64,000 nt of DNA, taken from positions 106,001 to 170,000 of the forward strand of contig WBZZ01003758.1 in assembly GCA_019918135.1 (NCBI GenBank), written 5' to 3'. Each line of letters begins with the position of its first letter. Within the stretch, counting starts at the first letter, position 1. Both the position numbers and the translations under genes were made by a program. The DNA comes from Paulinella micropora. Taxonomy: Eukaryota > Cercozoa > Imbricatea > Euglyphida > Paulinellidae. The notes beneath the pieces were generated by a model. It saw only the letters and a list, made by a program, of their open reading frames with translations. It was not told the DNA's origin and did no database searches. Below, one piece after another: positions 52,585 through 63,060 of this stretch.

Positions 52585-53117
52585 GCGGGTACCACTGCCC
52601 CCGGGGCGGCCCGCGCCGTTTTGGGGTGTACAGGCCCCCCGGGCTCCCCGTCCCCGCCCCCGCCCGCCGCCGCTCCCCCCTCCCGGCCGGGGGTGCCGAC
52701 CGTGCCGACCAGCGCTCCTCTCGCCGGGCCCGCGACACCGGCGTGGCCCCCCCCCCACGCGCCCGCCCGGGGGTGCGGCGCCCCTCCCTACCCAACACGG
52801 GCGCGGCCTGCCCCCCCCCCCCCCCCGGGGGTACGACCGTGCCGACGAGCGTGCCTCCGCCGGGCCCCCGACACTGGCCTCCGCCTCGCCCTGTGTGCCC
52901 GGCGGCCCCGACGGCGCCCGGCCGCCGGGCGCAGGGTGGAGGAAGGGGCGCCACGGCTCCCTTCCCCCGCCGCGGGCCGCCCCCCCCCCCCCCCCCTGCC
53001 CGCTCCCCCTCCCCTGGCCCGCGGGAGGGCGCCGCCCTCCCCCCCCCCCCTTCCTGGCTTTCTGTCACCCCGTTCGCGTGCCCCGGCTACCACGCTGGGT
53101 GGTACTGACAAAAGAAG
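52585..53117. promoter_or_regulatory. Primase upstream region, copy C
   Basis: C-run-rich spacer, no supported gene, homologous to 41,879-42,418. The boundary GACAAAAGAAG at 53,107-53,117 is the last sequence shared with copy B. Confidence 0.6.
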
Positions 53118-53152
53118 TCGGGGCCCTCCCTCGCTCTGGCTACGGTCGGTAG

Positions 53153-54040
53153 TACGGCGGTGCGAGCAGAATTGCAGATTTTCTTGAGCCCAGTGTTTCA
53201 GTGTTTAAAGTCCAGCTGCAGGACCCGTACCCGGACCAGGACCAGGATCCGGACCCCCAGGACCAGGACCCGCTGGAGGCGCGCGGGTTCGGGGGCCCGC
53301 CCGACCTAGACAGCCTCCTCTCGGAGTCCCTGCACGTGGCCCCGGCCCCGGAGCGCGTGTCCCGGGAGGAAGTGTTGCACCTGTTGGCGGGCGGCAGTAC
53401 GCCCTATTGCTTCTGCCGGTCCTGTGGCCGCGTGTGCGACGGCCCCGGGGCCTGCCAACGCTGCTGCGGCCATTGCGTGTGGCTGGCGGGGGAAGCTATT
53501 CATGCGGAGGAGCGTCCCGCGCGGGGCCACCTGACTGTCTGCGACGAAGCCCGGCTCCCGGCCTGCTACAGCTTCCGCCTGGAAGATGCCTGGCTGCGCT
53601 CGGCCGATTCCGAGGTACTACGGCAGATACTCGGGCGCGCGCTCCAAGGAGGCCCCGGCCAGGCACAGGCGGTGGACGAGGCGCCGGACGGCGCGCGGGA
53701 CAGCTCCTTGGCCCAAGACCTGCTCCGGCTGCTGCGGACTTACTTTGGTCACACGACGGACGCGGCGGCGTCCTTCTGCCAGGTGGTGTACGATGACGGG
53801 CACTCGATCCACTGTGACGACCGTACCTGGTGCGACGAGGTGGCGAGAGCCCTGGGAGATGGGGGCGTCGAGTGCCTCAGGACACCACTGGACGTGGAAC
53901 GAGTGCTGGCCCGCACGGGCCCGGCCATGCTCAAGCTGCCCGCCTTTTTCTATCCACTCTCGCTGCGGTCGAAGACGCAGCCCACTTCTGATTCGTCGGC
54001 TCCAAGTGCGAAACACAACCTACAAAGCTGGGGTATGTAA
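53153..54040 (+). CDS. Cys-rich uncharacterised protein at island edge (start unclear)
   Basis: Frame open from 53,153 to the TAA at 54,038; no ATG is available near the start (first alternative is GTG at 53,201), so the true start may be spliced, non-ATG or lost. The N-terminus is a run of Asp/Pro/Gln repeats. Residues about 65-95 carry many cysteines (CFCRSCGRVC, CQRCCGHC), likely zinc-binding. The final 20 or so codons lie in lower-GC sequence, so the original C-terminus was probably replaced at the host junction. No family recognised. Confidence 0.5.
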   Translation, partial: YGGASRIADFLEPSVSVFKVQLQDPYPDQDQDPDPQDQDPLEARGFGGPPDLDSLLSESLHVAPAPERVSREEVLHLLAGGSTPYCFCRSCGRVCDGPGACQRCCGHCVWLAGEAIHAEERPARGHLTVCDEARLPACYSFRLEDAWLRSADSEVLRQILGRALQGGPGQAQAVDEAPDGARDSSLAQDLLRLLRTYFGHTTDAAASFCQVVYDDGHSIHCDDRTWCDEVARALGDGGVECLRTPLDVERVLARTGPAMLKLPAFFYPLSLRSKTQPTSDSSAPSAKHNLQSWGM

Positions 54041-54050
54041 CAAATAGCGA
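53970..54050. other. Island/host junction
   Basis: Within about 80 bases the sequence changes from very high G+C with C/G runs to balanced composition, and remains so to 64,000. No viral-type gene is seen beyond it. No direct repeat or terminal inverted repeat is evident by eye. Confidence 0.6.
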
Positions 54051-54244
54051 GGTTGTCCTTCGCAGTATGTAAAACAAAGCCGACATTGAGCGTTGGGACT
54101 CATTTCCGGCCCGGTCCAATGACATTGTCACTTCTGGCTTGTACCCCCTACTAAGACTATGTCTATCCTATTCATCCGTGAGCGCTATCTTTCTAAGCGC
54201 TTCCAATCCAATTTAGGGCAGAACACGTCCAACAACGTGTCTGC
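54041..54244. other. Possible remnant of copia 3' LTR
   Basis: This 204-base stretch follows the RNase H stop, where a polypurine tract and LTR are expected. On the minus strand AGTAGGGGG (about 54,148-54,156) is a possible tract. No matching LTR is visible at 60,734-61,100, so this is weak. Confidence 0.25.
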
Positions 54245-54918
54245 TTAATCCTTGGGCAAATACTTAGTCAAAACATCCCCTAACTGTCCTTTAGTACCAA
54301 CCTTCCTAAACTTAGCTATGCCTTCCTGTTCTAGCTCGTGTAGGTAGTGTTCTTCCAAAGGCAAGTGTTTCGTGCGTGGTCCGGCTAACCCACGTTGCGC
54401 GGCTAGTATGGTCTGGGCGTTATCATCATGAAGATCAAATGGTTTGGGCTCCGGGATGCCTAATTCACTTCGCATGTTGCGAATGGCCATAGCTTCCCTT
54501 AGTGCCTCATTGGCTGCGAAAATTTCCGCGTCGTTCGACGAAAGGGCAACTTTCGACTGCCGTTTGGACAGCCAACCCACGGGATCTCCTCCTGCTAAGA
54601 CTACATACCCGTACGAGATTTACCCGTCTTTAAACAAACCCTGTGAGCCGCATCGGGCCAAACTGTCATTGGTCCTATCGGTCCTGCCTTCCCTACCGCA
54701 CTAAGATCCTTCTTGCTGAACCTAAGTACTCTATCGTTCTTCAGATATCGGATTAATTTCCCTAGCTTGGAATAAGTCTTCCCCACATCTACTGTCTGCA
54801 TTACGCTTGCTGAATTGAGCGCTTCCTCTATGTCCGGCCTAGTCATCTTGGCCAAAAAGAGTAAACTCCCGACTATCTGTGGAATTGAAAACTGTCTAAG
54901 TCTAGCTTGCTCGTCCAT
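54245..54918 (-). pseudogene. Copia RT thumb and RNase H
   Basis: IPQIVGSLLFLAKMTRPDIEEALN (54,601-54,918) is the connection segment preceding RNase H. WLSKRQSKVALSSNDAEIFAA, DNAQTIL and RTKHLPLEEHYLHE...LGDVLTKYL (54,245-54,580) are RNase H landmarks in order. Confidence 0.85.
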
Positions 54919-54949
54919 TGGCCTTGGATCAGTTTTTGATCCGGGTGTT

Positions 54950-56024
54950 GCGCTGGGCTTGCAGTGTTCATACCCGTAAAATTTTACAACTTTCCGAGCG
55001 TAACTTTGCTGATTTAGGATAATTTCCGACTTTGTCTGAATAATTTCAATTCTTGAATTCTTTTGCTAAACCGAGTCTTTCAATGGGGAAATGCATTTCA
55101 AGTCTCTCGCAAAATCTATCATAGGCCTGTCTGCTGGGTGCCATGAAAATGAGATCGTCTACATGGAAGACGCCTACTATTCCCTCACCTAAGCTCACTC
55201 CTTTTGCCATATAAACATGCATGGGTCTGATTGAAGTGTTATGAAGCCTAACTGTTTGAGAAGCCCGGAAAATATATCATACCAACGCTTTCCTGCCTGT
55301 GGCGCTCCGTATAATGCTTTGACGACCTTCCATATCTTTCCTACTCTTCCTATCACTGACGCACCTGGTGGTGGGCGAGCATATATGGCGTCTATCATGT
55401 CGGCATAAGATAGGCGTTTTTAAAGTCAACCCCGTACAGTCTCCTACCATAACTGACTGCCAACTTGCACAACATCAAAACTGATCTGTGGTTAGCGCAT
55501 GGCACATAAAGCTGTTCAGGATTATAACTTATACCAGGTTGCAATTGATCTCCCCTCAAGGACAAACGTGACTTGACGAACCGTAGTCCATCTTGGTCCG
55601 TTTTGACCTTATGCACCCAAGTTAACCTAACTATCTTAACTCCGGCTTTCCTAGCCTCACTTTCGTCTACCCATTGGTAGGTCTTGAACTCAGCTATAGA
55701 ACGTAACTCTTTATCTATCCCTGCCTGTAGATCTTTGAGTGTCATTCCCTCTATTGCTAAGTCTGGCGGTAAATGTATGTAACACATCCACTCACTCGCT
55801 TCGTCATGTGAAATGCAATCATCCATGTCATACATAGTAGTAACATGATGTGTAGATGTGCGTGATGGATCTACTTGCTTTCTCACTCTTCTTCCGCTGA
55901 CTATGTTCGCTGCTGATATCTTGTCACTCTGTTCCCAAGTAACTCCCTTGGTTGGGGCCTTACCCTCCATATACTGTGGTGTGGGGTCATGTTGCGCGCT
56001 TGGACTGTTCATATCTACAGGCAA
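54950..56024 (-). pseudogene. Copia reverse transcriptase (RVT_2)
   Basis: The frame 55,395-56,024 has the RVT_2 start (LQAGIDKELRSIAEFKTYQWV, here LRSIAEFKTYQWV) and VDFKNAYL; the frame 55,195-55,398 has KALYGAPQAGKRWYD; and VFHVDDLIFMA at about 55,150 is the catalytic [YF]VDD box with His in place of Tyr. Broken by frameshifts. Confidence 0.85.
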
Positions 56025-56387
56025 GGGTCCTATACTAATGCGCTCATCTATTCGCTCCCCCTGGACTGCATCAACCTCTTGAGGTTCATGTTCAGTCTCT
56101 AGCTTGGCCTCTACCTTATCCTCTACCTCACTGTCTACGTGAGATGTAGTGGTGGGACTGTGTGGGAATGATGCAACTGGACTATCAGTGGAACTGGGCT
56201 CGAAATCAGCTACCTGGCTAGTTCCTATGGCTATCCCGGTGTCTGAGAACCCCTGTGTGTTGCTGTGGTCTTGTTCATCGTCAAATTCTGGCTGTGTGTC
56301 TATCTCCCCCTCAGTTGCATCTTCCCATACTACCTGAGGCTCAATCGACTCATCTACCCTACTGAGATCGAAACGAACATTTCTAAC

Positions 56388-57306
56388 TCAGGATAATACC
56401 TTCTGTCCGTCCCAAACTCTGTATAAATTGCGATGCATATCGTATCCTACTAACTTTACTAACTTACCGGGCATGGATCCTTTACCATTTACCTTTCCTA
56501 CGTGCATCACTCCCATACACCCAATTGGACGTAATTGGTGCAATGGTGGTGCTCGTTTGAATACTAATTGGTAAGGCGACGTGCCCTTATGCTGTCCTTT
56601 AGTTACAGGTAAAATATTATATAGCACAGTGGCTGTATGCTCCATTTCTGCCCAAAGTTGGACGGAAATCGAGCATGCTGCCTAAGTGCGCGAGCAGGCC
56701 CCCCCGTCACCCCGTTTATTCTCTCAGCTCTCGCATTGCCATCTTTATCCGCAGTGGCAGCATCTTTCCATATAATATCACTATACTTCTCACTGATCTC
56801 TCTTGGGGCCGTGAATTCCTGATCGCAAACTACAACTTTAACTTTATTTTCTGTCTGTCTCTCCATGAACGCTATTGCTTTATGTATGCACGATAAAAAT
56901 TCATTTTTATGCCTTCAGTAGAAATCGTCCATAACCGTGAATTTATACCGTCTCCCTTCCCGTGACAGACTCTCCATGGGCCTTGCGTATCGCAATGTAA
57001 CATCTCTCCCACTCTCTCTGCTCTAGGCAAATGATTGGAAGCAAAACGAGGCAACACGCTAGCTTTGGCAATCATGCATGGCTCACACATTCTACACTCT
57101 TCTCTCGCACTTTCTACACTACCATCTCTACCTATTAGCTTTATGCCTACAGCGTCTGCGAATGCTTTAGTCCTTTCCCAGCTTACATGTCCCGCCATAG
57201 CATGCACTATACTAACAGGCAGCACTCTCACTCTCTTGACAGTAGAAGGGTATTTGACAAACAAAACAGCATTCTTTATTATTATTTTGGATGATTTAAT
57301 ACTCAC
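56388..57306 (-). pseudogene. Copia integrase (three frames)
   Basis: The HHCC zinc domain is visible (HAMAGHVSWERT...CRMCEPCMIAKA), then the first catalytic Asp in LHCDTQGPW, then VVCDQEFTAP and NARAERINGV near the second and third acidic positions, and finally TSPYQLVFKRAPPLHQLRPIGC, typical of the copia integrase C-terminal region. Stops and frameshifts separate the parts. Confidence 0.8.
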
Positions 57307-57359
57307 TTTACTCTCTCTTGCTGTTGCTATTGTCCCTTTATTGTCTGAGGGTGTGGGTT

Positions 57360-57908
57360 TTATACTTGGGTTCTCCCACCCTGCTGCCCCGCCTCCCTCT
57401 CTGGTGTGAAACGACAGTTAGGGTCTAGCTTATTATCCTTATGGCTGTCCCATCGGTACAGCAAGGCTTTAGTTAGCCTTCCCCTGACTAGAATGTTCTT
57501 TTCCTTCACAAGCAGTGCTCCCTTCAAGATGAACATTTGTCCATTTTGATGGAGTACTGCTCTGTGATGGAAATGATCCATCGGGCCAGTGGGGGCCACG
57601 TTGATTGGCATGAGTAGATCGTAGAAGGCACTCTTGCAAATCTTACGCATTCGCCCCTCTCCATCTACTCTATCTACACACATCAACCCTGCCTCACCTA
57701 TGACTCTCGTTCCATTCCCTGTACTGAATGTTACCTTACCTATCTTCTTCAGCTCTTTCATCATCATCTCATCGTGACAGACAAATTGAGTCGCACCACT
57801 ATCCTGGTACACATGTTTGCTCTTAGCTATCCTACTGTGTGCCATGACTGTAGTGGAGTCTTGTTTCTTTTTCGATTTGTTTTTCTCGTCTTTCTTTTTC
57901 TTCTTCAA
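57360..57908 (-). pseudogene. Copia protease
   Basis: HVYQDSGATQFVC has the aspartic protease DSGA motif, preceded by a Lys-rich linker. Followed by the GAG-pre-integrase-like stretch ILKGALLVKEKNILVRGRL. Confidence 0.75.
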
Positions 57909-58853
57909 CTTCTTCTTCTTTCTTTTCTTCTTCGTCTGTTATTCTTCCTCAGACTCAGAGGACTCAGAGGGCTCTGATGACATAACTTCAGGGACGTCAT
58001 CAGAGTCATCTGGGTCATAGCCTCTATCAGGCATACCTGTCTGTATCAGTGTCCTTTCAGCTCTTCCTGCAAGTCAGTTATAACTGCTCTCACCTGTCTG
58101 TCTAACAGACTAATCCTCTCCCTAGACGCACCTGTGATTAGTTCCTGAGGAACTGTCACCTCAACAAACTTACCTGTAGGGTCTAGTCTAACCTCTATCC
58201 CTTCTTCAGTCGGTGTGTTGGGTATGTTGGGTGTGTTTGGAGTGGAGTGTTTGTTGTCATGTTCGGTGGAGTATGGACTGCTAGGACTATTTCTTGTGTT
58301 GTGAGTCACAGTGACTAGCTCTATGGCTCTCATCACATCATGCAGTCAGATGTTCGTCTATCTTTCCTCCTACCTCAATCACTCTCCTCGCATCCCATAC
58401 TCCCCCTGATCTTTTCAGCTCTCTAGCTATCTCACCTACTGTCTGCAAGTCGATGCTGGAAACAAGTCTGTAAGGTAAAATGACTGATGGGGGAATGATG
58501 GTGGAAGTGGAGGATGGGGTACTTACCTGTTCCTCTTCCTCAGGGACGCTGAGGGCAGACCTGTTGCGCGGAGACGCAGCATCGAATCCCTCAGCAAGGT
58601 CAGTTTGGGAAGTTCCCGGGACGCCGCGACCGGTCTGTTGGTCGTCACCTACAAACTCTCCATGTCAGTGTGTTAAGTGTAGATGAGGAGGTAGGATTAT
58701 CAACCCAAGGTGGGGGTTGATAATTCCAGTCCTCTCCCTCAGCTACACAGCGTAAATTACCGAACGTATCGAGAAATTCTTTCGCAATTTCCCGTAACTT
58801 TTTCTCGTTTGGGTAATTCACTACTGCTGGTGGTCTGTCTGTCGCTGGCTGTT

Positions 58854-59857
58854 CTAAGTCAATGAACGGAAATAGGCACTCTGTTTTGCGTGATATCCGC
58901 AGAAGTCATCATAGCGCAGCCTATCTGCCATTCTTTGAGGCGACCCGAAAAGATGTGCCCCTAAACGAACTTTGCAAGGTTTTCCTCGAGAAGTTTTCCC
59001 GCAGCATTGCTTCGTGCTTGAAATTCTCTCAGCCTGATTATCCTTGCTTGTCGTTTTGGTTGTTGTTGTTGTTTGTGGATCTTGTTGTGTGGCTTTCTTC
59101 TCTCTTTCTTTCTTTGTTGGTGCGTTGTTTGGACGTGGAGTGTTGTTCAGTGATGGTGTAGCTACACCTATCTCCCTACCTACCAATGTTTTGGTCACAC
59201 TCCTGTCTTGGTTTGATGTTGGTTTTTGTTTGTTCTTGTTTTCTCTCTGTGGGGGTGGAGGCATGAGCAGAGAGGGCACCACAGCAACAGGTGTAGGCAA
59301 CGAAGGCAATGAAATTGTTCTTATCGTGTTTGCCCTCTCTACTCCTCTTGCTGGTGTTCGTGATTTTGTTTCGTTGTTGTGTGTTGGTGTCGTGGGGGCA
59401 GGCAGTAGTATGGTAGGAGGTGGAGCAGGTGCATCACCATCATCGTCACTCTCATCAACTAGCTCACCACCACCACCATGCAAAACAAACACAGTCCTTC
59501 AAACAAATCGACGTCTTCTTCTTCCCCTTGCTCTTCCTCACCTACTCCCTCTAGACCATCGACCTGATCTATTGCTTCGTCCTCTAGCACGGTAACTCTC
59601 TCTTCCACAGGAATATCTCTCCCGTTATCCTCACCCTGTGCTAACACCATCGTTTTGGCACGAGGACATTGAGCACGATTGTGCTTTTTGCCCTTGCAAC
59701 GCGTGCAAGGCAATCTTGGGCACGTCGCGCGCCAATGATCCTTTGCCCCACACTTGTAGCAACCACCCTTCTCTTCCTCACCCTCGCTCTCCTTAGCTAC
59801 AAAAGTACTCTGAGCTGGTCTGCGAACGAGTGTGGATGTGTTGGGTTTGTGTGTCAT
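58854..59857 (-). pseudogene. Gag nucleocapsid region with two CCHC knuckles
   Basis: CYKCGAKDHWRATC and CTRCKGKKHNRAQC (about 59,682-59,766) are both CX2CX4HX4C, the retroviral/copia nucleocapsid signature. A second open frame (58,854-59,492) is Pro/Thr/Ser-rich and ends with CCGKTSRGKPCK...CGYH, another possible zinc site. The frames overlap and are not joined. Confidence 0.7.
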
Positions 59858-60028
59858 CTGCCTAGTTTGGCTTCCACGAGATTCCGGACCAGAATTTAGA
59901 CGGAAATTTTGCCAGACTTGGCGGATGACTCTCGACCGAGTTGGTACACCATAGTATCCAACCCCGCGAAAACTGTATGCTTCTTAAACTTCATCAAGAG
60001 GAAAGAAGAGAAAAATTAGTCCGGAATT

Positions 60029-60733
60029 TTACCCCCATAATCCCTTTGAATACTCTTCAAGATACCTATTTCTATCCAGCCACAACTCAATGTCCCCTCT
60101 TGGGTAGGATGAAATGAAAACAAGCATACGCTTTATCATTCCTGCTGCGTTGGCACCCCCATACCGGCGCTTGACAAGCACCATCATGCGTATAGGGTTG
60201 CCATCGGAGACAGTCATGCGTAAAGCTATGAGTGTTGGATGCTTGAAGGCAACAGAAACGTAAAGGCTTTGCTTACGCATAGCTTTTGCGTGTTCTTTGC
60301 GTTCTTTCAACTTACGTCTTCTCGCTCTTCTTCCTTTCTTTGACCTACTTCGTTCTTTCGGTCGTATTCTTGGATCTTGGCTCTCTTTTGCTTTAGATGC
60401 CTCAGCGTTTGTTGTCTTCTTACCCACTTCGGGGGATGGTGTCTTAGTCTTAGATTCTGTACCTGATGCTGAGTCACTATCGCTAGTGTCTGACTCTGTA
60501 CTGTACTGTTCATCAACTCTGAATGCTGACTCATCCCATGGGTACCTTTCTTCAGCTTTCTCTGGATGCTTTGCGATGAAACTGACTATGTCCCCTAGCT
60601 GTGAACTCTCAGAGGTTGCTACCATCTTAAACGTGAATTCCCAAGTTTGAAACCGGTTCTCAAAGACCTGTTCAAGCTCACGAATGTTGTTAATATAGTT
60701 TTTCTTGCCCGTCTTCTCGCGTGCAAGGCTCAT
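60029..60733 (-). pseudogene. Copia Gag-like region
   Basis: ATG at 60,731-60,733, 234 residues. Helical N-terminus (NNIRELEQVFENRFQTWEFTFKMV), acidic Ser/Asp/Glu-rich middle, then a strongly basic stretch (KERSRSKKGRRARRRK). Position upstream of the zinc knuckles makes it the probable Gag start. Confidence 0.5.
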
Positions 60734-61317
60734 AACCGACAGAGTAGCAGTTCTTCCGAGCCGGAAGACTTACTAGACTACGGGCAATGGTACTTGCCGG
60801 ATTAAAAGGTGTTTTGCGCAGAGGGTGGACAATCCCGTGACGCAATTGACCACACTCTATAAACAATAACTAGTCAATACAGGCGTCCCAGTATTTACTA
60901 TTCCATTATTATATTCCAAGTGTTCTCAGTTCACTTTTGCAGTTTGGTTACCTTTTAATACTGAATACAAACACAGTGCTGCTTGAGCACAAGAACTACA
61001 ATCCCTATCCGTTCCATCTATTGCTATCCGTTCTATAATTGGTCGGTCTACATAGGTCCCGACGAGACCAACTCTATTCTAGATAAATCAAGAAGGTCTA
61101 GAAAGGATCAATTGTAGATTGTGCAACTGTAAGTTGTTCACATTCTTCCTGTACTCGTAGAGAAATATGGTATTATATTGGCAAATGGCAAGGAGGGCCG
61201 GCAGAGAATAGGTTACGTGAATTTGCCACAAAGGACAAATCCAGTAACGAAAATTCTCGGTTACGGTGTATCTCCGACGGTTATGACATATAATATATAT
61301 GCAAACTTGCCGCTCCA
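60734..61317. other. Host intergenic, nothing recognised
   Basis: A+T-rich unique-looking sequence upstream of Gag. A 5' LTR and primer site would be expected here, but none is recognisable. Confidence 0.4.
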
Positions 61318-61899
61318 TCAATGAAACAATTGGTTGAACATTTGATTTCGAGCGATTTGCTGCTCAACCATGACATTATATTGCATCATCTTAAAATGGT
61401 ATGGGTAGTAACTGTCGTTTCGTGCATGTTGTTGTCGATGAGGTTGTGACTGATGCAATTGCAATTGGCTGTCTTTAGTATCGCGCAACACAGATGCAAC
61501 AACAGGCACACTCGCTTCAATCTCAGTTATTTTTTGTCTCAATCGTTTGACTTCTTGCTCCAACTGAAAGCGTTTGTTAGCTTCAGCTTGAGCTGCGAGC
61601 TTTTCAAGCTGGGCATCGGCTGGTGATGTTTGTGCGCTTGGAACATGTGGTTGTTTGTGCGTGTTCTCTGCGTGATTGTTTTCCTTCTGCTTGCTTGCTG
61701 CAATGAGCTCACGCATGATTAATTTGAGAGTTGAGATTGTGACGGGTGGTTCGGAGGGCGGGTCTTCAGGATCGAGTGTAGATAAGGAATCCTCGCCTTC
61801 TTCGGGTGGTTCGGAGGGCGGGTCTTCAGGATCGGAATCCTCGCCTTCTTCGGGTGCAGGAGTCTGCTTCTTATGTCCGGCTTTTTTCTGCTTTTTCAC
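61318..61899 (-). CDS. Host protein exon: acidic Pro repeats and coiled coil
   Basis: Open frame of 193 codons; the true 5' boundary is unknown. Tandem EDPPSEPPEEGEDS repeats (about 61,735-61,860), then a Gln/His-rich linker, a coiled coil (LEKLAAQAEANKRFQLEQEVKRLRQK split by position 61,510-61,610) and a His/Gln-rich end. No family recognised. It may be the last exon of the gene to its right. Confidence 0.4.
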   Translation of the reverse strand: MKKQKKAGHKKQTPAPEEGEDSDPEDPPSEPPEEGEDSLSTLDPEDPPSEPPVTISTLKLIMRELIAASKQKENNHAENTHKQPHVPSAQTSPADAQLEKLAAQAEANKRFQLEQEVKRLRQKITEIEASVPVVASVLRDTKDSQLQLHQSQPHRQQHARNDSYYPYHFKMMQYNVMVEQQIARNQMFNQLFH

Positions 61900-62043
61900 T
61901 GCGGGCTTTTGTGCAGATTTTTTGGCCCGTGCTTCTTCTGACCAGCCTTATTCTTGGGCTTCACCGGTTCCTGCAATTAATGTTCAAATTCAATTTGTGA
62001 ACTGAAATGATAAACGTAAAGAAATGACTGAATAACCTATGTC

Positions 62044-62046
<3 letters not shown>

Positions 62047-62080
<34 letters not shown>

Positions 62081-62222
62081 GAAAGCAAGGACTTGATAAG
62101 GGTTTGGAGTATACACAAGCTCCTTCTGACCAGCCTTAGTCTTGGGCTTCACCGGTTCCTGTAATTCAAACTCAATTTGTGAACTGAATTGATCGAAATG
62201 ACAAACGTAAAGAAATGACTGA

Positions 62223-62264
<42 letters not shown>
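62047..62264. repeat. (GA)n microsatellites and a duplicated segment
   Basis: (GA)n runs at about 62,047-62,079 and 62,224-62,264. The adjoining segments CTTCTGACCAGCCTTA and CTTGGGCTTCACCGGTTCCTG occur at about 61,932-61,974 and again at 62,111-62,161, so a block of about 180 bases, including the (GA)n, is tandemly duplicated. Confidence 0.8.
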
Positions 62265-62266
<2 letters not shown>

Positions 62267-62345
62267 GAAAGCAAAGGACTTGGAAAGGCGTTTGAATATA
62301 CACAGGCTCCTTCTTTGGCACCACCCTCTTCGGTCGGCCGTTGTC

Positions 62346-62978
62346 CTATGTGCCGCCATCTTCGATCTGCTCGTTGAGCCAGATGAATTCGTATACAATC
62401 GGCAGTTGGTCCAAGGGCCTGCGCGTCACGATTCCATCCTTGTCGGGTTCGGATGGCTTCATCAGATTCAAGTCAGGAAGGATCTGCTTTTCCCACACGA
62501 CAGGGTCCGCTCGTCCAGCTCCCCTTGACCTCAAGGCGTCAACGATGGTTAACGATGCAAACTGAAACTGCCGGAACTTCTTCCCCGTCTCCGGATCTTG
62601 CACAGAACGAGAAATCATAAGCGTCTTCGTTATATTAGTGATGTCGGGGTTCTGTTTGTTAATAAACTGTTTGGATAGCTTCACCGTTGCTCTGGGGGAA
62701 ACACACACACACACACACACATACACAAGATCTCACACACAACGAAATGAGCCACAGAGCAAAACGCGCGCGCACACACACACACACAACGAAATGAGCG
62801 ACAGAGCAAATAGACTACGTTGTACCCGCAAGAAATCACCTCCTCACCTTCCCTGGTGACGAGATTGATGCCCGGCTCCAAGATTATGTTCTTTAAATTC
62901 TTGGCCTTCAGCGACTGTAACACTGCCATAAATCCCCTGCTGGGATTTTGGCCTGTCGTTTGATACTCCAACGGCGTT
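62346..62978 (-). CDS. Host gene, two internal exons
   Basis: Protein-like segments 62,848-62,978 (TPLEYQTTGQNPSRGFMAVL) and 62,346-62,690 (TVKLSKQFINKQNPDITNI to IWLNEQIEDGG) are joined in phase by an intron with GTGAGG donor (minus strand, from 62,847) and a CCCCCAGAG acceptor (at 62,691). The intron contains (CA)n runs at 62,701-62,722 and 62,768-62,788. An acceptor CCATTAG precedes the first. I do not recognise the protein. It is evidence of a spliceosomal host genome. Confidence 0.5.
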
Positions 62979-63060
62979 CTAATGGCAAGTGAATAATGAA
63001 CAATGAGAAACACAAAAGAGGGAGAGATAGAGAAAGACAGGGAGGGGAGAGGGGGGGACG

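Larger units (their letters stand above)
42419..53117. repeat. Segmental duplication block C (pairs with about 31,782-42,418)
   Basis: Direct tandem repeat of about 10.7 kb carrying kinase tail, helicase, LRR2, zinc-finger nuclease, Y, RPB10 and primase in the same order and orientation as block B, which it directly follows. Confidence 0.92.
54245..60733 (-). mobile_element. Degenerate Ty1/copia LTR retrotransposon
   Basis: On the minus strand the domains appear in copia order: Gag, CCHC knuckles, protease, integrase, reverse transcriptase, RNase H. Integrase before reverse transcriptase separates copia from gypsy. The coding sequence is broken into at least ten frames, so the element is dead. 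Length (about 6.5 kb) is usual. Recognisable LTRs are absent. It ends about 200 bases from the viral-type island. Confidence 0.9.

Noticed and set aside
54041..61100. Paired LTRs around the copia element
   Set aside because: I compared the flanks by eye and found no shared long sequence. Only a weak polypurine candidate remains.
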